Below are positions 1 through 6,902 of a stretch of 36,583 nucleotides of DNA, in pieces. A program made the translations under genes and the position numbers. Every line of letters begins with the position of its first letter. Within the stretch, counting starts at the first letter, position 1. The DNA comes from JBOGXF01 sp050694275 (lineage in GTDB: Bacteria; Actinomycetota; CADDZG01; WHSQ01). The stretch is from the NCBI GenBank assembly GCA_050694275.1, contig JBOGXF010000153.1:1-36583 (forward strand). Direction: 5' to 3'. A model generated the notes under the pieces. It was not told the origin of the DNA. It worked only from the letters and a program-made list of their open reading frames with translations, and did not search any database.

Positions 1-346
1 ATCCTTGCTCGCGCCGTTCTGGCTTGCCATACTCCAACCACCACCTCCCGTCGGGTCCCACGACCCGATCTCATCAGTGGTTGGGTATTTCTCTCGGGAT
101 TTGGCTCACGAAGTCAGACGCAATACATCACTGCCTCACCTCTCGTCTCCAACCGCTCCCATCTCCTGCGGTTCGACTCTGTTTCGGGATACCGGAGATT
201 AAGACTGCACGGTGACGAAAACTCATCGCAGGATCGATTAATTTCCCCTCTTCCCGGCAGCCGAGCGATGAGTTTTCTCCCGCCATGTGGTCTGTACAGG
301 TGACGGCACCGCCGCAAGCCGCCACGAGCGGAGGAGGAGGAATCTC
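1..346. other. No gene recognised at left edge
   Basis: I see no convincing coding region here. The short open frames have no ribosome binding site and no recognisable protein pattern, and no frame entering from the left edge reads like a protein end. The stretch probably holds the promoter of the VOC genes that follow. A strong purine-rich Shine-Dalgarno (GGAGGAGGAGG) lies at its right end, about 330-340. Confidence 0.5.
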
Positions 347-733
347 ATGAAGCGACCCAGCCTGGACAGCATCCTGCTCGCCAGCACCGACCCGGAGCGT
401 CTCGGCGCCTGGTACGCCGCCGCGCTGGACCCCGAGGAGGACACGAAAGTCAACGGATACCGGGTGTTGAAGTTCGGCAGCTTCCACGTGCTCATCGACC
501 GCCGTTCCGACATCGGAGACGCCAATCCCGAGCCGGGCCGCGTGATCTTCAATTTCGACGTCGCCGACGCCCGCGCCGTTGCCGCGCGCCTCGATGACCT
601 GGAGGTGAAGTGGCTCGCGGAGCTCGAAGACCGCGACGGCAGTCTCTTCGCGACCGCAATCGATCCGGACGGCAACTACGTCCAGATCATCCAGCTCAGC
701 GACGAGGCCCGTGCGGCCATGGAGCAGGGATAG
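347..733 (+). CDS. VOC (glyoxalase/bleomycin resistance) family protein
   Basis: A 128-residue single-domain protein of the vicinal oxygen chelate superfamily, whose members are metal-dependent lyases, dioxygenases or drug-binding proteins. The pattern is typical: an N-terminal strand (SILLAST), a helix with LGAWYAAALD, a central FHVLID strand, and a C-terminal DPDGNYVQIIQLS strand that carries a usual metal-ligand region. I chose the ATG at 347 because GGAGGAGGAGG lies 6-7 bases upstream. The GTG at 287 would add 20 residues of low-complexity, non-family sequence. It is followed after 12 bases by a second VOC gene, so the two are probably cotranscribed. Substrate cannot be told from the sequence. 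Confidence 0.85.
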   Translation: MKRPSLDSILLASTDPERLGAWYAAALDPEEDTKVNGYRVLKFGSFHVLIDRRSDIGDANPEPGRVIFNFDVADARAVAARLDDLEVKWLAELEDRDGSLFATAIDPDGNYVQIIQLSDEARAAMEQG

Positions 734-745
734 GAGGCGATCATC

Positions 746-1132
746 GTGTTCGACACGACGAAAGCATTCAGTGGCTTCTCAGTCGACGATGTGCCTGCAG
801 CCGCGAAGTTCTACGGCGAGACGCTGGGGTTGAAGGTGTCCGAGGAGAACGACCTACTGACGCTGCACCTCGAAGGGGGCCGGGACATCCTCGTCTATCC
901 CAAGCCGAACCACACCCCCGCGTCGTTCACGATCCTCAACTTCCCGGTGGACGACATCGACGGGGTCGTCGACGAGTTGACGAAGCGAGGCGTGCGCTTC
1001 GAACGCTACGACGGCTTCGAGCAGGACGAGAAGGGCATCTATCGCGGCGAGGGCAGCCCGCCGATCGCATGGTTCACCGATCCCGCCGGCAACGTCCTGT
1101 CCGTGCTCAAGGAGCCGGGGGATCCGGGCTAG
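746..1132 (+). CDS. VOC family protein
   Basis: A 128-residue VOC-fold protein. Visible features are the N-terminal strand FSGFSVDDV, the helix AAAKFYGETLGLKV, the LTLHLEGGRDILVY strand, and the closing IAWFTDPAGNVLSVLKE, where DPAGN is the familiar VOC turn before the last strand. It starts with GTG at 746; AGGAGG lies 8 bases upstream in the 12-base gap after the preceding VOC gene. The two are probably one transcription unit. They differ enough that the pair is not a recent duplication. Function is probably a small-molecule lyase or binding protein, with unknown substrate. Confidence 0.85.
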   Translation: MFDTTKAFSGFSVDDVPAAAKFYGETLGLKVSEENDLLTLHLEGGRDILVYPKPNHTPASFTILNFPVDDIDGVVDELTKRGVRFERYDGFEQDEKGIYRGEGSPPIAWFTDPAGNVLSVLKEPGDPG

Positions 1133-1202
1133 CTTCGCCCATCGCGATGAGTGGATGATGTGATGCGGCGCATAGCCCAATAGGGGCAGAAAGGAGACCC
1201 AC

Positions 1203-2099
1203 GTGCACAAGATCGCTCCCCACCTGTGGTTCGACAGGGAGGCGGTGGAAGCCGCCGAGTTCTACTCGTCGACCTTCTTGAACTCGAGGGTCACCAACGT
1301 CTCCACTCTCCACGACACCCCGTCGGGCGATGCTGACGTCGTCTCGTTCGAGCTCTTCGGCCAGCCATTCATGGCGATCAGCGCCGGCCCCCTGTTCAAG
1401 TTCACTCCCGCGATCTCGTTTCTGGTCCGGTGCAGGACAAAGGAGGAAGTCGACGAGCTTTGGAGCAAGCTCTCGGAGGCCGGGACGGCGCTCATGCCGC
1501 TCGACTCCTATCCCTTCAGCGAACGCTACGGGTGGACCGAGGACCGATACGGCCTGTCGTGGCAGGTCATGTACGCCGCCGACGAGCCGACCACACAGCG
1601 GATCACTCCGACCCTGATGTTCGTGGGCGAGGTATGCGGCAAGGCGGATGAGGCGATCAACTTCTATACGTCTACGTTCCACAGCTCCAAGGTCGGCGAC
1701 ATCCTTCACTACGGCGAAGGCGAAGAACCCGACAAAGCGGGGACGATCAAGCATGCCGGTTTCACGCTGGAGGGCCAGGAGTTCGCGGCCATGGACAGCG
1801 CCCGCGACCACGACTTCGGTTTCAACGAGTCGATCTCGCTCATGGTCGGCTGCGATACGCAGGACGAGATCGATTACTACTGGGACAGCCTGTCGGCGGT
1901 TCCCGAGGCCGAGCAGTGCGGGTGGCTCAAGGACAAGTACGGCGTCTCGTGGCAGATCGTTCCCTCTGTGTTGGGTGACCTGCTCGGCAGCGGCACCAAG
2001 GAGCAGACGGCGCGCGTCACCGAGGCATTTCTCCAGATGAAGAAGTTCGATATCGCGGAACTGAAGAGAGCGTACGAAGGAGCGGAAGCTCGACTCTAG
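1203..2099 (+). CDS. PhnB-like tandem VOC protein (3-demethylubiquinone methyltransferase-like fold)
   Basis: A 298-residue protein made of two PhnB-type VOC domains (family formerly called 3-dmu-9 3-mt). Domain one spans about residues 3-130 and starts IAPHLWFDREAVEAAEFY. Domain two spans about 135-260 and starts ITPTLMFVGEVCGKADEAINFY. Each half ends with the family signature around YG(L/V)SWQ: RYGLSWQVMY in the first and KYGVSWQIVP in the second. Despite the family name, most members are not methyltransferases and have no known substrate. It starts with GTG at 1203, with AAAGGAG 6-7 bases upstream. It follows two single-domain VOC genes on the same strand after a 70-base gap, which makes a local VOC cluster. 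Confidence 0.85.
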   Translation: MHKIAPHLWFDREAVEAAEFYSSTFLNSRVTNVSTLHDTPSGDADVVSFELFGQPFMAISAGPLFKFTPAISFLVRCRTKEEVDELWSKLSEAGTALMPLDSYPFSERYGWTEDRYGLSWQVMYAADEPTTQRITPTLMFVGEVCGKADEAINFYTSTFHSSKVGDILHYGEGEEPDKAGTIKHAGFTLEGQEFAAMDSARDHDFGFNESISLMVGCDTQDEIDYYWDSLSAVPEAEQCGWLKDKYGVSWQIVPSVLGDLLGSGTKEQTARVTEAFLQMKKFDIAELKRAYEGAEARL

Positions 2100-2209
2100 C
2101 CACCTGCATCGGCACGAGCTCTGGCATCGGCTCCCGGATACGCAGCGCATAGCCGGCGGCTTCAAGCGCGGACGCGTCGGTCTTTTCGTGGGCTGAGTGG
2201 ATGAACTCG

Positions 2210-3658
2210 TTATGGCATCGAGGTGTTGCGACCGAAGCTCGGTCCGCCGGTCTGACGGAAGTATCCGGGCAGAGCGACGGCACCCCCCTGGCGCGTGTCG
2301 GAGTAGGCGGCCCACAGCGCCCCGGTCTCGTCGATCTCTATCGTGAAGTAGTCGCCCAAGCGGCGGTCGACACCCTGCGCCTGGCAGACCGTGCCCGCGT
2401 TGCAGATCGTTCCTCTATGCACGGGCTTAGGCGTCGCTACGGTCGTCCGGAAGCTCGGCGCGTTCTTACCGCAGCCGAGCCCGTGCAGCGACTGCGCGAC
2501 GACGATCCGCCACCCGTGGTCGCCGGGCGTCTCGACGTCGTTGCCCGGCAGCTTCTCAGACGCCTCAAGCCAAGCGATTCCGACCTTGCCGTCCGCGCCG
2601 ACCGCCAGCCACGGCCACAGATCGGTGTGATTGTTGCCGTCCACCCTCACCGCGTCTGCCCAGCTGCGGCCTTCGTCGGTCGAGTAGCTGTAGTAGACGC
2701 CGCCGGGACGATCCCCTTCGCCGTCCTCGTCCCACACGATGTAGAGGTTGCCCTTCGAGTCGATGTCGAAGGCGGGCCAGTGCGACAGCATCGACACGCC
2801 CTCGGCGATCGTTCCCTTGTCGGGCTTGAACTTGTCCTGGCGCGCGTTGCGGTAGGCCCACATCTCGAACAGCCCACCGCCGAGATGCGCCTCATAGAGG
2901 GTCCCGTCGCGGTGGTCGACGTGGATATCGCCGAGGCCCCCCGGGTCCTCGATGGCCTCGCCGAAGGTCTGGCCGCCGTCGGTGGACTTGATCAGGATGT
3001 GACCGGTGTTGCCGACCGGGTCCGACGGATAGGTGCCGCCCCCGAAGGTGTTACCGACCATGTAGACCACGTCCTTTTCGTCGGCGGCGCTCCACTGGCG
3101 GTCGGTGATCGTGAAGGCGAAGAAGTTCTGGAGGGTGTAGCTCTTCCCGGAGTCTTCGGACTTCGACAACGCGATGTTGAGCAGGTTGATCTCCGAGATG
3201 AACACGTTACCGGCGGTGTCGATCGCGAAATCGGGATCGGAGAAGCCCGAGCCGGGCACCCCGTCCGGCGGGAGGGGGCGCGGGACGAACTCCCACGTCT
3301 TGCCGTGGTCCTTCGAGAAGTAGTAGTAGGCCTGACCCGTGTAGTTGCGGACGAACGCAGACGTGTCCTCGTCCGCGGCGGAAAACGTGTAGAAGTGCGT
3401 CGTCCCTGCATGCGAGCCGTAGAGCATCGTCCCGTCTGGGTGCTGCGAGGCCGTCGGCTCGCCTCCGGCGCGCGTCATGTCGATGTAGCCGGGCTTGGTG
3501 AAGGTGAGCGGGCGCGAGGGGGCCGGGCAACGGCCGCCGGTGCGCTGGCTGGCGAGGGCGGCGTCTTTGCGGGCCCCCAGCGGGGGCCCGGGGGCCGCGA
3601 CCAGCGCGGCCACCAGAGACACGACGCCGGTGATCACTACGACTCGGAGAGCGCGCAT
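2210..3658 (-). CDS. Secreted BNR/sialidase-like beta-propeller protein
   Basis: A 482-residue exported protein. The N-terminus (MRALRVVVITGVVSLVAALVA, then APGPPLGA) is a Sec signal peptide. At least four Asp-box (BNR) motifs of the form S-x-D-x-G-x-(T/S)-(W/Y/F) are visible: SKDHGKTWEF, SEDSGKSYTL, STDGGQTFGE and STDEGRSWAD, near residues 115, 165, 225 and 330. These mark a six- or seven-bladed propeller of the sialidase/WD40-like class. Catalytic sialidase residues (the Arg triad, FRIP) are not evident, so a binding or scaffold role is more likely than glycosidase activity. I chose the ATG at 3658 because GAGGAGG lies 9 bases upstream; the TTG at 3667 sits directly on the Shine-Dalgarno. 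Confidence 0.85.
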   Translation of the reverse strand: MRALRVVVITGVVSLVAALVAAPGPPLGARKDAALASQRTGGRCPAPSRPLTFTKPGYIDMTRAGGEPTASQHPDGTMLYGSHAGTTHFYTFSAADEDTSAFVRNYTGQAYYYFSKDHGKTWEFVPRPLPPDGVPGSGFSDPDFAIDTAGNVFISEINLLNIALSKSEDSGKSYTLQNFFAFTITDRQWSAADEKDVVYMVGNTFGGGTYPSDPVGNTGHILIKSTDGGQTFGEAIEDPGGLGDIHVDHRDGTLYEAHLGGGLFEMWAYRNARQDKFKPDKGTIAEGVSMLSHWPAFDIDSKGNLYIVWDEDGEGDRPGGVYYSYSTDEGRSWADAVRVDGNNHTDLWPWLAVGADGKVGIAWLEASEKLPGNDVETPGDHGWRIVVAQSLHGLGCGKNAPSFRTTVATPKPVHRGTICNAGTVCQAQGVDRRLGDYFTIEIDETGALWAAYSDTRQGGAVALPGYFRQTGGPSFGRNTSMP

Positions 3659-4000
3659 GGCGAACAACCTCCTCGAACTACCCGCTGGCCGTTTTGTTGA
3701 CCAAGCGGCCTATTACATGTCTTCGACGCCTCGAGTCGGTCCCCTACCCACCCGACCCCACGATCATCCCTTTGGCACAAGATTCGTCCATGGTGCTAAG
3801 CCCCAGGTTAGAGCGGTTTCCAGCGAGCGGAGGCGGACGTTACACAATGCGAACCATGCCCAGCCTGGACGTTTCCTGTGGGTAGGGGCCCGAAGCTGGG
3901 GTAAGCAGGAGCGAGATGCCCGGGCGGCAGGGTAGAAGCAGGAGCTCGGTAATTCTCCTCCGTTCCTCAGGCTGGCCCTAGTGATGCAGATAATGGTGAG
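3659..4000. other. Intergenic region between divergent genes, no gene seen
   Basis: About 340 bases separate the minus-strand BNR gene and the plus-strand nucleotidyltransferase. The short open frames here lack ribosome binding sites and protein-like composition. The region should hold both promoters. A TAATGG element four bases before the GTG at 4001 could be a -10 box of a leaderless transcript. I see no clear -35 and no RNA gene. Confidence 0.5.
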
Positions 4001-4474
4001 GTGAAGCTCGAGGAAGCACTGAAGGTGCTTTCAGCCCTCGAGGCTGAAGGCGTCCGTTACGTGATGATCGGATCGATGGCTTTGGCTGCTCAGGGCATCG
4101 TGCGGGCCACGCGTGACATCGATCTGATGGTCGCCTCTGACCGCGACAACGTGGAACGGATCAAGCGGGCGCTGCGCGCGACATTCCATGACGACAGCAT
4201 CGACGAGATCGGGCCTGACGATCTTGCTGGGCCCTACCCTGTCATCCGTTACGGGCCGCCAACTGGAGACTTCATCATCGACCTGATCGCGCGGGTGGGG
4301 GATGCCTTTTCGTTCGACAGCATCGAGTCCGAGGAGCTGATCGTGGAAGACGTTCGGATCCGCGTGGCGACGCCCGAGATGCTGTTCAAGATGAAGCGTG
4401 GGACGATGAGAGCCCAGGATCGAGCCGACGCCGAGAGCTTACGCGACAAGTTTGGCTTCAAGGAGGATGTTTGA
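4001..4474 (+). CDS. Nucleotidyltransferase of the AbiEii/MNT type (possible toxin)
   Basis: A 157-residue protein with the polymerase-beta-like nucleotidyltransferase core of the AbiEii/AbiGii group. The motif G-S followed by an Asp pair is clear: VMIGSMALAAQG, then RATRDIDLMV with the D-x-D that binds metal. The third acidic position is probably in DFIIDLIARV. The last part (VATPEMLFKMKRGTMRAQDRADAESL) is the usual end of this family. AbiEii proteins act as toxins by nucleotidylating tRNA or other targets. This protein is shorter than full AbiEii and lacks the adjacent AbiEi antitoxin; instead a 66-residue protein overlaps its stop by four bases (ATGA). The GTG start has no strong Shine-Dalgarno. 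Confidence 0.75.
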   Translation: MKLEEALKVLSALEAEGVRYVMIGSMALAAQGIVRATRDIDLMVASDRDNVERIKRALRATFHDDSIDEIGPDDLAGPYPVIRYGPPTGDFIIDLIARVGDAFSFDSIESEELIVEDVRIRVATPEMLFKMKRGTMRAQDRADAESLRDKFGFKEDV

Positions 4475-4674
4475 TGACCGTTCGCAAGGAGCGGCACATC
4501 GCCGACCTGGAGGCGCCCACGTCCCGGCCGCTTCACCCCGAGAACCTTCGCATCGCGTTCGAGCTCTCGGAGGCTTGTATGAGGCTCGCTCCCCAGAGCG
4601 TCATACAAGGAGTGCGACGCTATCGATCGATCGAGGACGCTAACTCGGACGCGTCACGGAACAGCCAGTCATGA
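4474..4674 (+). CDS. Small conserved partner of the nucleotidyltransferase
   Basis: A 66-residue soluble protein that starts at the ATG embedded in the stop of the upstream nucleotidyltransferase (ATGA), which implies translational coupling. It reads as a real protein: RHIADLEAPTSRPLHPENL, then a helix RIAFELSEACMRLAP, then GVRRYRSIEDAN. From memory, small proteins with the same ground plan (PSRPL-PENL near the N-terminus, GVxxxRSIEEAN near the end) often follow nucleotidyltransferase genes in other bacteria. It is a candidate antitoxin or specificity subunit by position and size. No DNA-binding motif is obvious. Confidence 0.6.
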   Translation: MTVRKERHIADLEAPTSRPLHPENLRIAFELSEACMRLAPQSVIQGVRRYRSIEDANSDASRNSQS

Positions 4675-5045
4675 TGTGACGACCGGTCACTCTTCGCAAA
4701 ATGCGTGGATTGCTCGCCGCCCAGGCAAGGTCGCTCAGGTCCACCGTCTTTGGAGGCTCGCACGTAGCGGTCGAGATCGAATCGTTGTTCGATGCCGGGG
4801 CGACCGCTCCGGGCTCGCGTCTTTCGGAACGCGGGGACAGGCGGCTGGCGGTGGTCGCCTCCGGCGATTCGTGTCGACGCTGGTGATGATCGATGCCCCT
4901 CGACTGGTGCGCCGATGCCCCGTGACGGCTGACAGGTGAGGTACCTCCCGCCGTCGGGACCGATTTCGAGTCGGCTCTGGCCCAAGTAAGGCGCGTCCGC
5001 TCCACTCGTCACTTTCGACGACCACCGCCAGCCGCCTGCTACCCC
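4675..5045. other. Intergenic region, no gene seen
   Basis: About 370 bases between the nucleotidyltransferase pair and the convergent DIP1984-family gene. Several open frames exist on both strands, as expected at this GC content, but none has a ribosome binding site or recognisable protein sequence. I found no clear terminator hairpin with a U-tract. A decayed gene is possible but I cannot identify one. Confidence 0.4.
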
Positions 5046-5510
5046 TTACTGCACAGTTTCCGTGCCGAAGTTCACCTGCTCGATGGTGAGATCGAGCTCG
5101 CGTATCTGCCTCGCCACCTCATCGGCTCGGCTCCGCAGATTCTTCACGTCCAAGGAGCTGAACGTCCGCAGCTCCTGCCGTCCGATGCGGAAGAGATCGC
5201 GGCGCCCGGCAGCGGCATCGGCAGCCGACTTGAGCAGCCCGAACCGCGACCGGAGCGCATCCCTCTCAGCGAGGGCGGCCGTGAGGGAACGGCCGTCCGG
5301 CAGTTCCGCCTCGAGGTTGGAGCGGTTGATGACGAGTATCAGCTCCTCCAACCGGCCCACGACGGCCTCCGCCTCTTCCAGCAATGCAGCGGCGTCCTCA
5401 GCCGGCTCCTCGCCCTCCGTGTAACGAGCTGAGGCCTCGATCCGAGCGCGCAGCGCCGCCAGCTGGCGCTGGGCATCTGCGCGCTCACGTAATGCTTCTG
5501 CTAGCAGCAT
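5046..5510 (-). CDS. DIP1984 family protein
   Basis: A 154-residue, mostly helical protein. The opening MLLAEALRERADAQRQLAALRARI, a middle VINRSNLEAELPDGRSLTAALAERDALR, and the ending RQIRELDLTIEQVNFGTE match my memory of the DIP1984 family (sometimes labelled septicolysin), found mainly in actinobacteria and some firmicutes. The helices have coiled-coil character around residues 5-65 and 120-145. Biochemical function is not established. The start is well set: AAGGAGGTG precedes the ATG by about 7 bases. No gene lies close enough to suggest an operon. Confidence 0.75.
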   Translation of the reverse strand: MLLAEALRERADAQRQLAALRARIEASARYTEGEEPAEDAAALLEEAEAVVGRLEELILVINRSNLEAELPDGRSLTAALAERDALRSRFGLLKSAADAAAGRRDLFRIGRQELRTFSSLDVKNLRSRADEVARQIRELDLTIEQVNFGTETVQ

Positions 5511-5636
5511 GTTTCTTCACCTCCTTGCGCTCTCTGTGTGGGTTAACCCGCGGGGGGCCCTCGGCCATCGCACGGCTGGCCGGCTCAATGCGATGACCGA
5601 AGACCGTTGTTCCCGCGGGGAACATCAGCGGACAAC

Positions 5637-5664
5637 AAAAAAGCCGCCCCTGGCCGCGGGCGGC
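5637..5664 (-). terminator. Intrinsic terminator, minus strand
   Basis: On the minus strand a GC stem (GCCGCCC paired with GGGCGGC, loop GCGGCCAG) is followed directly by six T residues. It would end a transcript running leftward through 5820-5640. Confidence 0.6.
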
Positions 5665-5820
5665 TGCCTCGGAACCAGGAGTTGCTGCTTACATTCCAGC
5701 TCCTGCTGGGGAGACAGGCTGGCGCGCGAAGCCGTGCCAGCAGCCCATGCCGCGCTGCGATTGGGTGAGAAGACCCGAAATCCTCAACACCAGCTGCCTC
5801 CATTCATCTTGAGACTCAAG
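5637..5820 (-). ncRNA. Candidate structured non-coding RNA between two terminators
   Basis: The stretch between two minus-strand terminator hairpins is rich in inverted repeats when read on the minus strand: GGGT/ACCC, GGCTGCTGGC/GCCAGCC, and CAGGAG/CTCCTG enclosing CTGGAATGTAAGCAGCAA, before the terminator stem and U-tract. A DNA dyad (CTTGAGACTCAAG, 5808-5820) marks its upstream end. A minus-strand open frame through it begins MEAAGVEDF. This resembles the recurrent phrase MEAAGIEPAS that I recall from spurious database proteins, which suggests a widespread repeated non-coding element rather than a gene. No known Rfam class is recognised. Confidence 0.3.
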
Positions 5821-5828
5821 AACACAAA

Positions 5829-5855
5829 AAGCCGGTCGCAGTTGCTGCGAGCCGG
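5829..5855 (-). terminator. Intrinsic terminator of the MazF operon, minus strand
   Basis: On the minus strand, GCCGGC-T-CGCAG pairs across a three-base loop with CTGCGACCGGC, with one bulged base, and is followed by TTTTT. It lies about 60 bases beyond the MazF stop codon and is the natural end of the toxin-antitoxin transcript. Confidence 0.65.
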
Positions 5856-5914
5856 CCGACGGGAATACTCGCACAGACGCGCCTTGCCGTCAAGAAGAAG
5901 AGGGCTCACCAGGC

Positions 5915-6253
5915 TCACCAGGCAGGGAGGCTGGAGCGCCGGACGTCGAGGGCTCGCGCGATGGCCCGATCGAGCTCGATGAAACGCGCTTCATCGAGCC
6001 ACCCGAGTGGCGCAGTCTCGATGTCAGACTTGTTGAGCGTCACGAGAGCTTCGCAGGCCGCTTCGCTCTTTCGCCGCAACCCCTCGCCGCGGCCAAGAGC
6101 GACCCTGGTCGGAATCTCTCGGAGGGTCGTGGTCACTGGAGCGCAGGTGACCGCGTTCAGTACGGCGATGGTCTCGGTAGCGGAGACCACCAGGACGGGA
6201 CGCCGGCCGAATCCCCCGCCCACGTCGGCGTAGCGGATTTCACCGCGGCGCAT
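5915..6253 (-). CDS. mazF: MazF/PemK family endoribonuclease toxin
   Basis: A 112-residue toxin of the MazF/PemK family, ribosome-independent mRNA interferases of type II toxin-antitoxin systems. The N-terminus MRRGEIRYADV...GRRPVLVVS is the classic RRGDIwxxdl...RPvlVls start. The middle VTCAPVTTTLREIPTRVAL carries the conserved Thr-rich strand, and DIETAPLGWLDEARFIELDRAIARALDV is the usual C-terminal helix. The ATG overlaps the antitoxin stop (ATGA at 6255-6252 on the minus strand), so translation is coupled and the antitoxin is made first. A terminator follows at 5829-5855. Confidence 0.9.
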   Translation of the reverse strand: MRRGEIRYADVGGGFGRRPVLVVSATETIAVLNAVTCAPVTTTLREIPTRVALGRGEGLRRKSEAACEALVTLNKSDIETAPLGWLDEARFIELDRAIARALDVRRSSLPAW

Positions 6254-6483
6254 CAGTCGGGCCAGGCCCGGCGGATGGCCTTCTTTGAGGCGGTGAGATC
6301 CTCAGGTGGTCGCCTGCGGAACGAGTCGACGACGCGCCCGAGTTCCTTGCGACGACGCCGCTCTGCCAAGGCCGCCTCTATCGCCCGCCGCGCGAAGCCC
6401 GCCCGGGACTCCGCCTCGTCTCGCGCAGCCTGATCGAGTTCAGCGAGGGTCTCCTCGTCCACCTGGATGATGATGCGCTTCAT
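6253..6483 (-). CDS. Ribbon-helix-helix antitoxin (MazE-type partner)
   Basis: A 76-residue protein. The N-terminus MKRIIIQVDEETLAELDQAARDE, followed by SRAGFARRAIEAAL, is a ribbon-helix-helix DNA-binding domain: a short beta strand, then two helices. The C-terminal half is basic and Arg/Pro rich (FRRRPPEDL...AIRRAWPD), as expected of the toxin-wrapping tail. I chose the ATG at 6483; the longer frame upstream runs through the selenocysteine tRNA and is not coding. Ribbon-helix-helix antitoxins usually repress their own promoter, and a TGATATCA palindrome lies 12 bases upstream of the start. Confidence 0.85.
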   Translation of the reverse strand: MKRIIIQVDEETLAELDQAARDEAESRAGFARRAIEAALAERRRRKELGRVVDSFRRRPPEDLTASKKAIRRAWPD

Positions 6484-6490
6484 GATGCCG

Positions 6491-6502
6491 ATGATGATAT
6501 CA
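6491..6502. promoter_or_regulatory. Candidate antitoxin operator (ATGATGATATCA region)
   Basis: An eight-base palindrome TGATATCA (6495-6502), extended by repeated ATGATG steps, lies just upstream of the antitoxin start. Ribbon-helix-helix antitoxins commonly bind short tandem or palindromic sites at this position. Assignment rests on position only. Confidence 0.3.
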
Positions 6503-6541
6503 CGCCTCGTTAGCGCGAAACACTTGGCAGAGGGAAGAAGC

Positions 6542-6632
6542 GGAGGCGGACGGGAATCGAACCCGCCCACCGAGGGTCACTCGGCGCACCGGTTTTGAAG
6601 ACCGGGAGGGACACCAGTCCCCGTTCGCCTCC
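6542..6632 (-). tRNA. selC: Selenocysteine tRNA (anticodon TCA)
   Basis: Read on the minus strand this is a 91-base tRNA. The acceptor arms are GGAGGCG/CGCCTCC. The D arm is long, GGGGAC-TGGT-GTCCCT, six pairs with a four-base loop as in tRNA-Sec. The anticodon arm is CCGGT-CTTCAAA-ACCGG with anticodon TCA. There is a long variable arm (CCGAG/CTCGG) and a T arm GCGGG-TTCGATT-CCCGT. The long D stem, long variable arm and TCA together identify selC rather than a suppressor or serine tRNA. The eighth acceptor pair would be A-C, a small oddity. The discriminator is G and CCA is not encoded. No selA, selB or selD is in the window. Confidence 0.93.
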
Positions 6633-6746
6633 AGGAGCGGCAATGGTAGGTCACCGGCCCCCGAGGTCCGGACCGGCGCAAAGAACCTCTTTTACAGGTA
6701 TTCGGGACCGCTGACGAAATGTAGGGTTACAGGAGGACGTTCGGAT

Positions 6747-6815
6747 CAGTAACTAGAAGTATTAGTCCCATCGGTACGGCCAGAACGACTCAGATAGGCC
6801 ATTGTCCCTCCAAAT
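6747..6815 (+). promoter_or_regulatory. Upstream module of the sigH-like gene, shared with the HD-GYP gene
   Basis: Three words in this region recur upstream of the HD-GYP gene at 16167. CAGTAACTAGAAGTA (6747-6761) matches TAGTTACTTGGAAGTA (16031) and TAGTCACTTGGGACTA (16120). GCCAGAACGAC (6779-6789) recurs exactly at 16136. GCCATTGTCCCTCCAAAT (6798-6815) matches GCCATCGTCCCCAAT (16052). The sharing suggests common control by one regulator or sigma factor. Confidence 0.45.
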
Positions 6816-6902
6816 CGGGGCAAATACCCTGAGGGCGGCATCCAGCCCTCCGAGTCGGGCCGTATTACATAAGATGGGAACCGGGTGGAAACAGGGGACT
6901 CT

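Noticed and set aside
2201..3700. 499-codon plus-strand open frame opposite the BNR protein
   Set aside because: The minus-strand frame has a signal peptide and four Asp-box motifs; the plus frame is low-complexity Arg/Val/Asp sequence without a ribosome binding site.
5640..5820. Minus strand resemblance to SRP RNA helix 8 (CAGGAG-CTGGAA...AGCAGC-ACTCCTG)
   Set aside because: The GGAA loop is not closed by proper pairs and the rest does not fit bacterial SRP RNA, so I kept it only as an unnamed structured element.
5915..6632. Integration of the toxin-antitoxin region at the selenocysteine tRNA
   Set aside because: No integrase gene and no repeat of the tRNA 3' end was found nearby.
6747..6765. 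BldD box (TNAC-N5-GTNA) in the shared upstream motif
   Set aside because: The motif copies do not keep the GTNA half, so a BldD site is not supported even though an HD-GYP gene is involved.
6805..6880. Possible cyclic di-GMP (GEMM) riboswitch upstream of the sigma gene, from GGGGCAAATACCC
   Set aside because: Only a short GGGCAAA-like word matches; the conserved ACGCAAAGCC part and the pairing scheme are missing.
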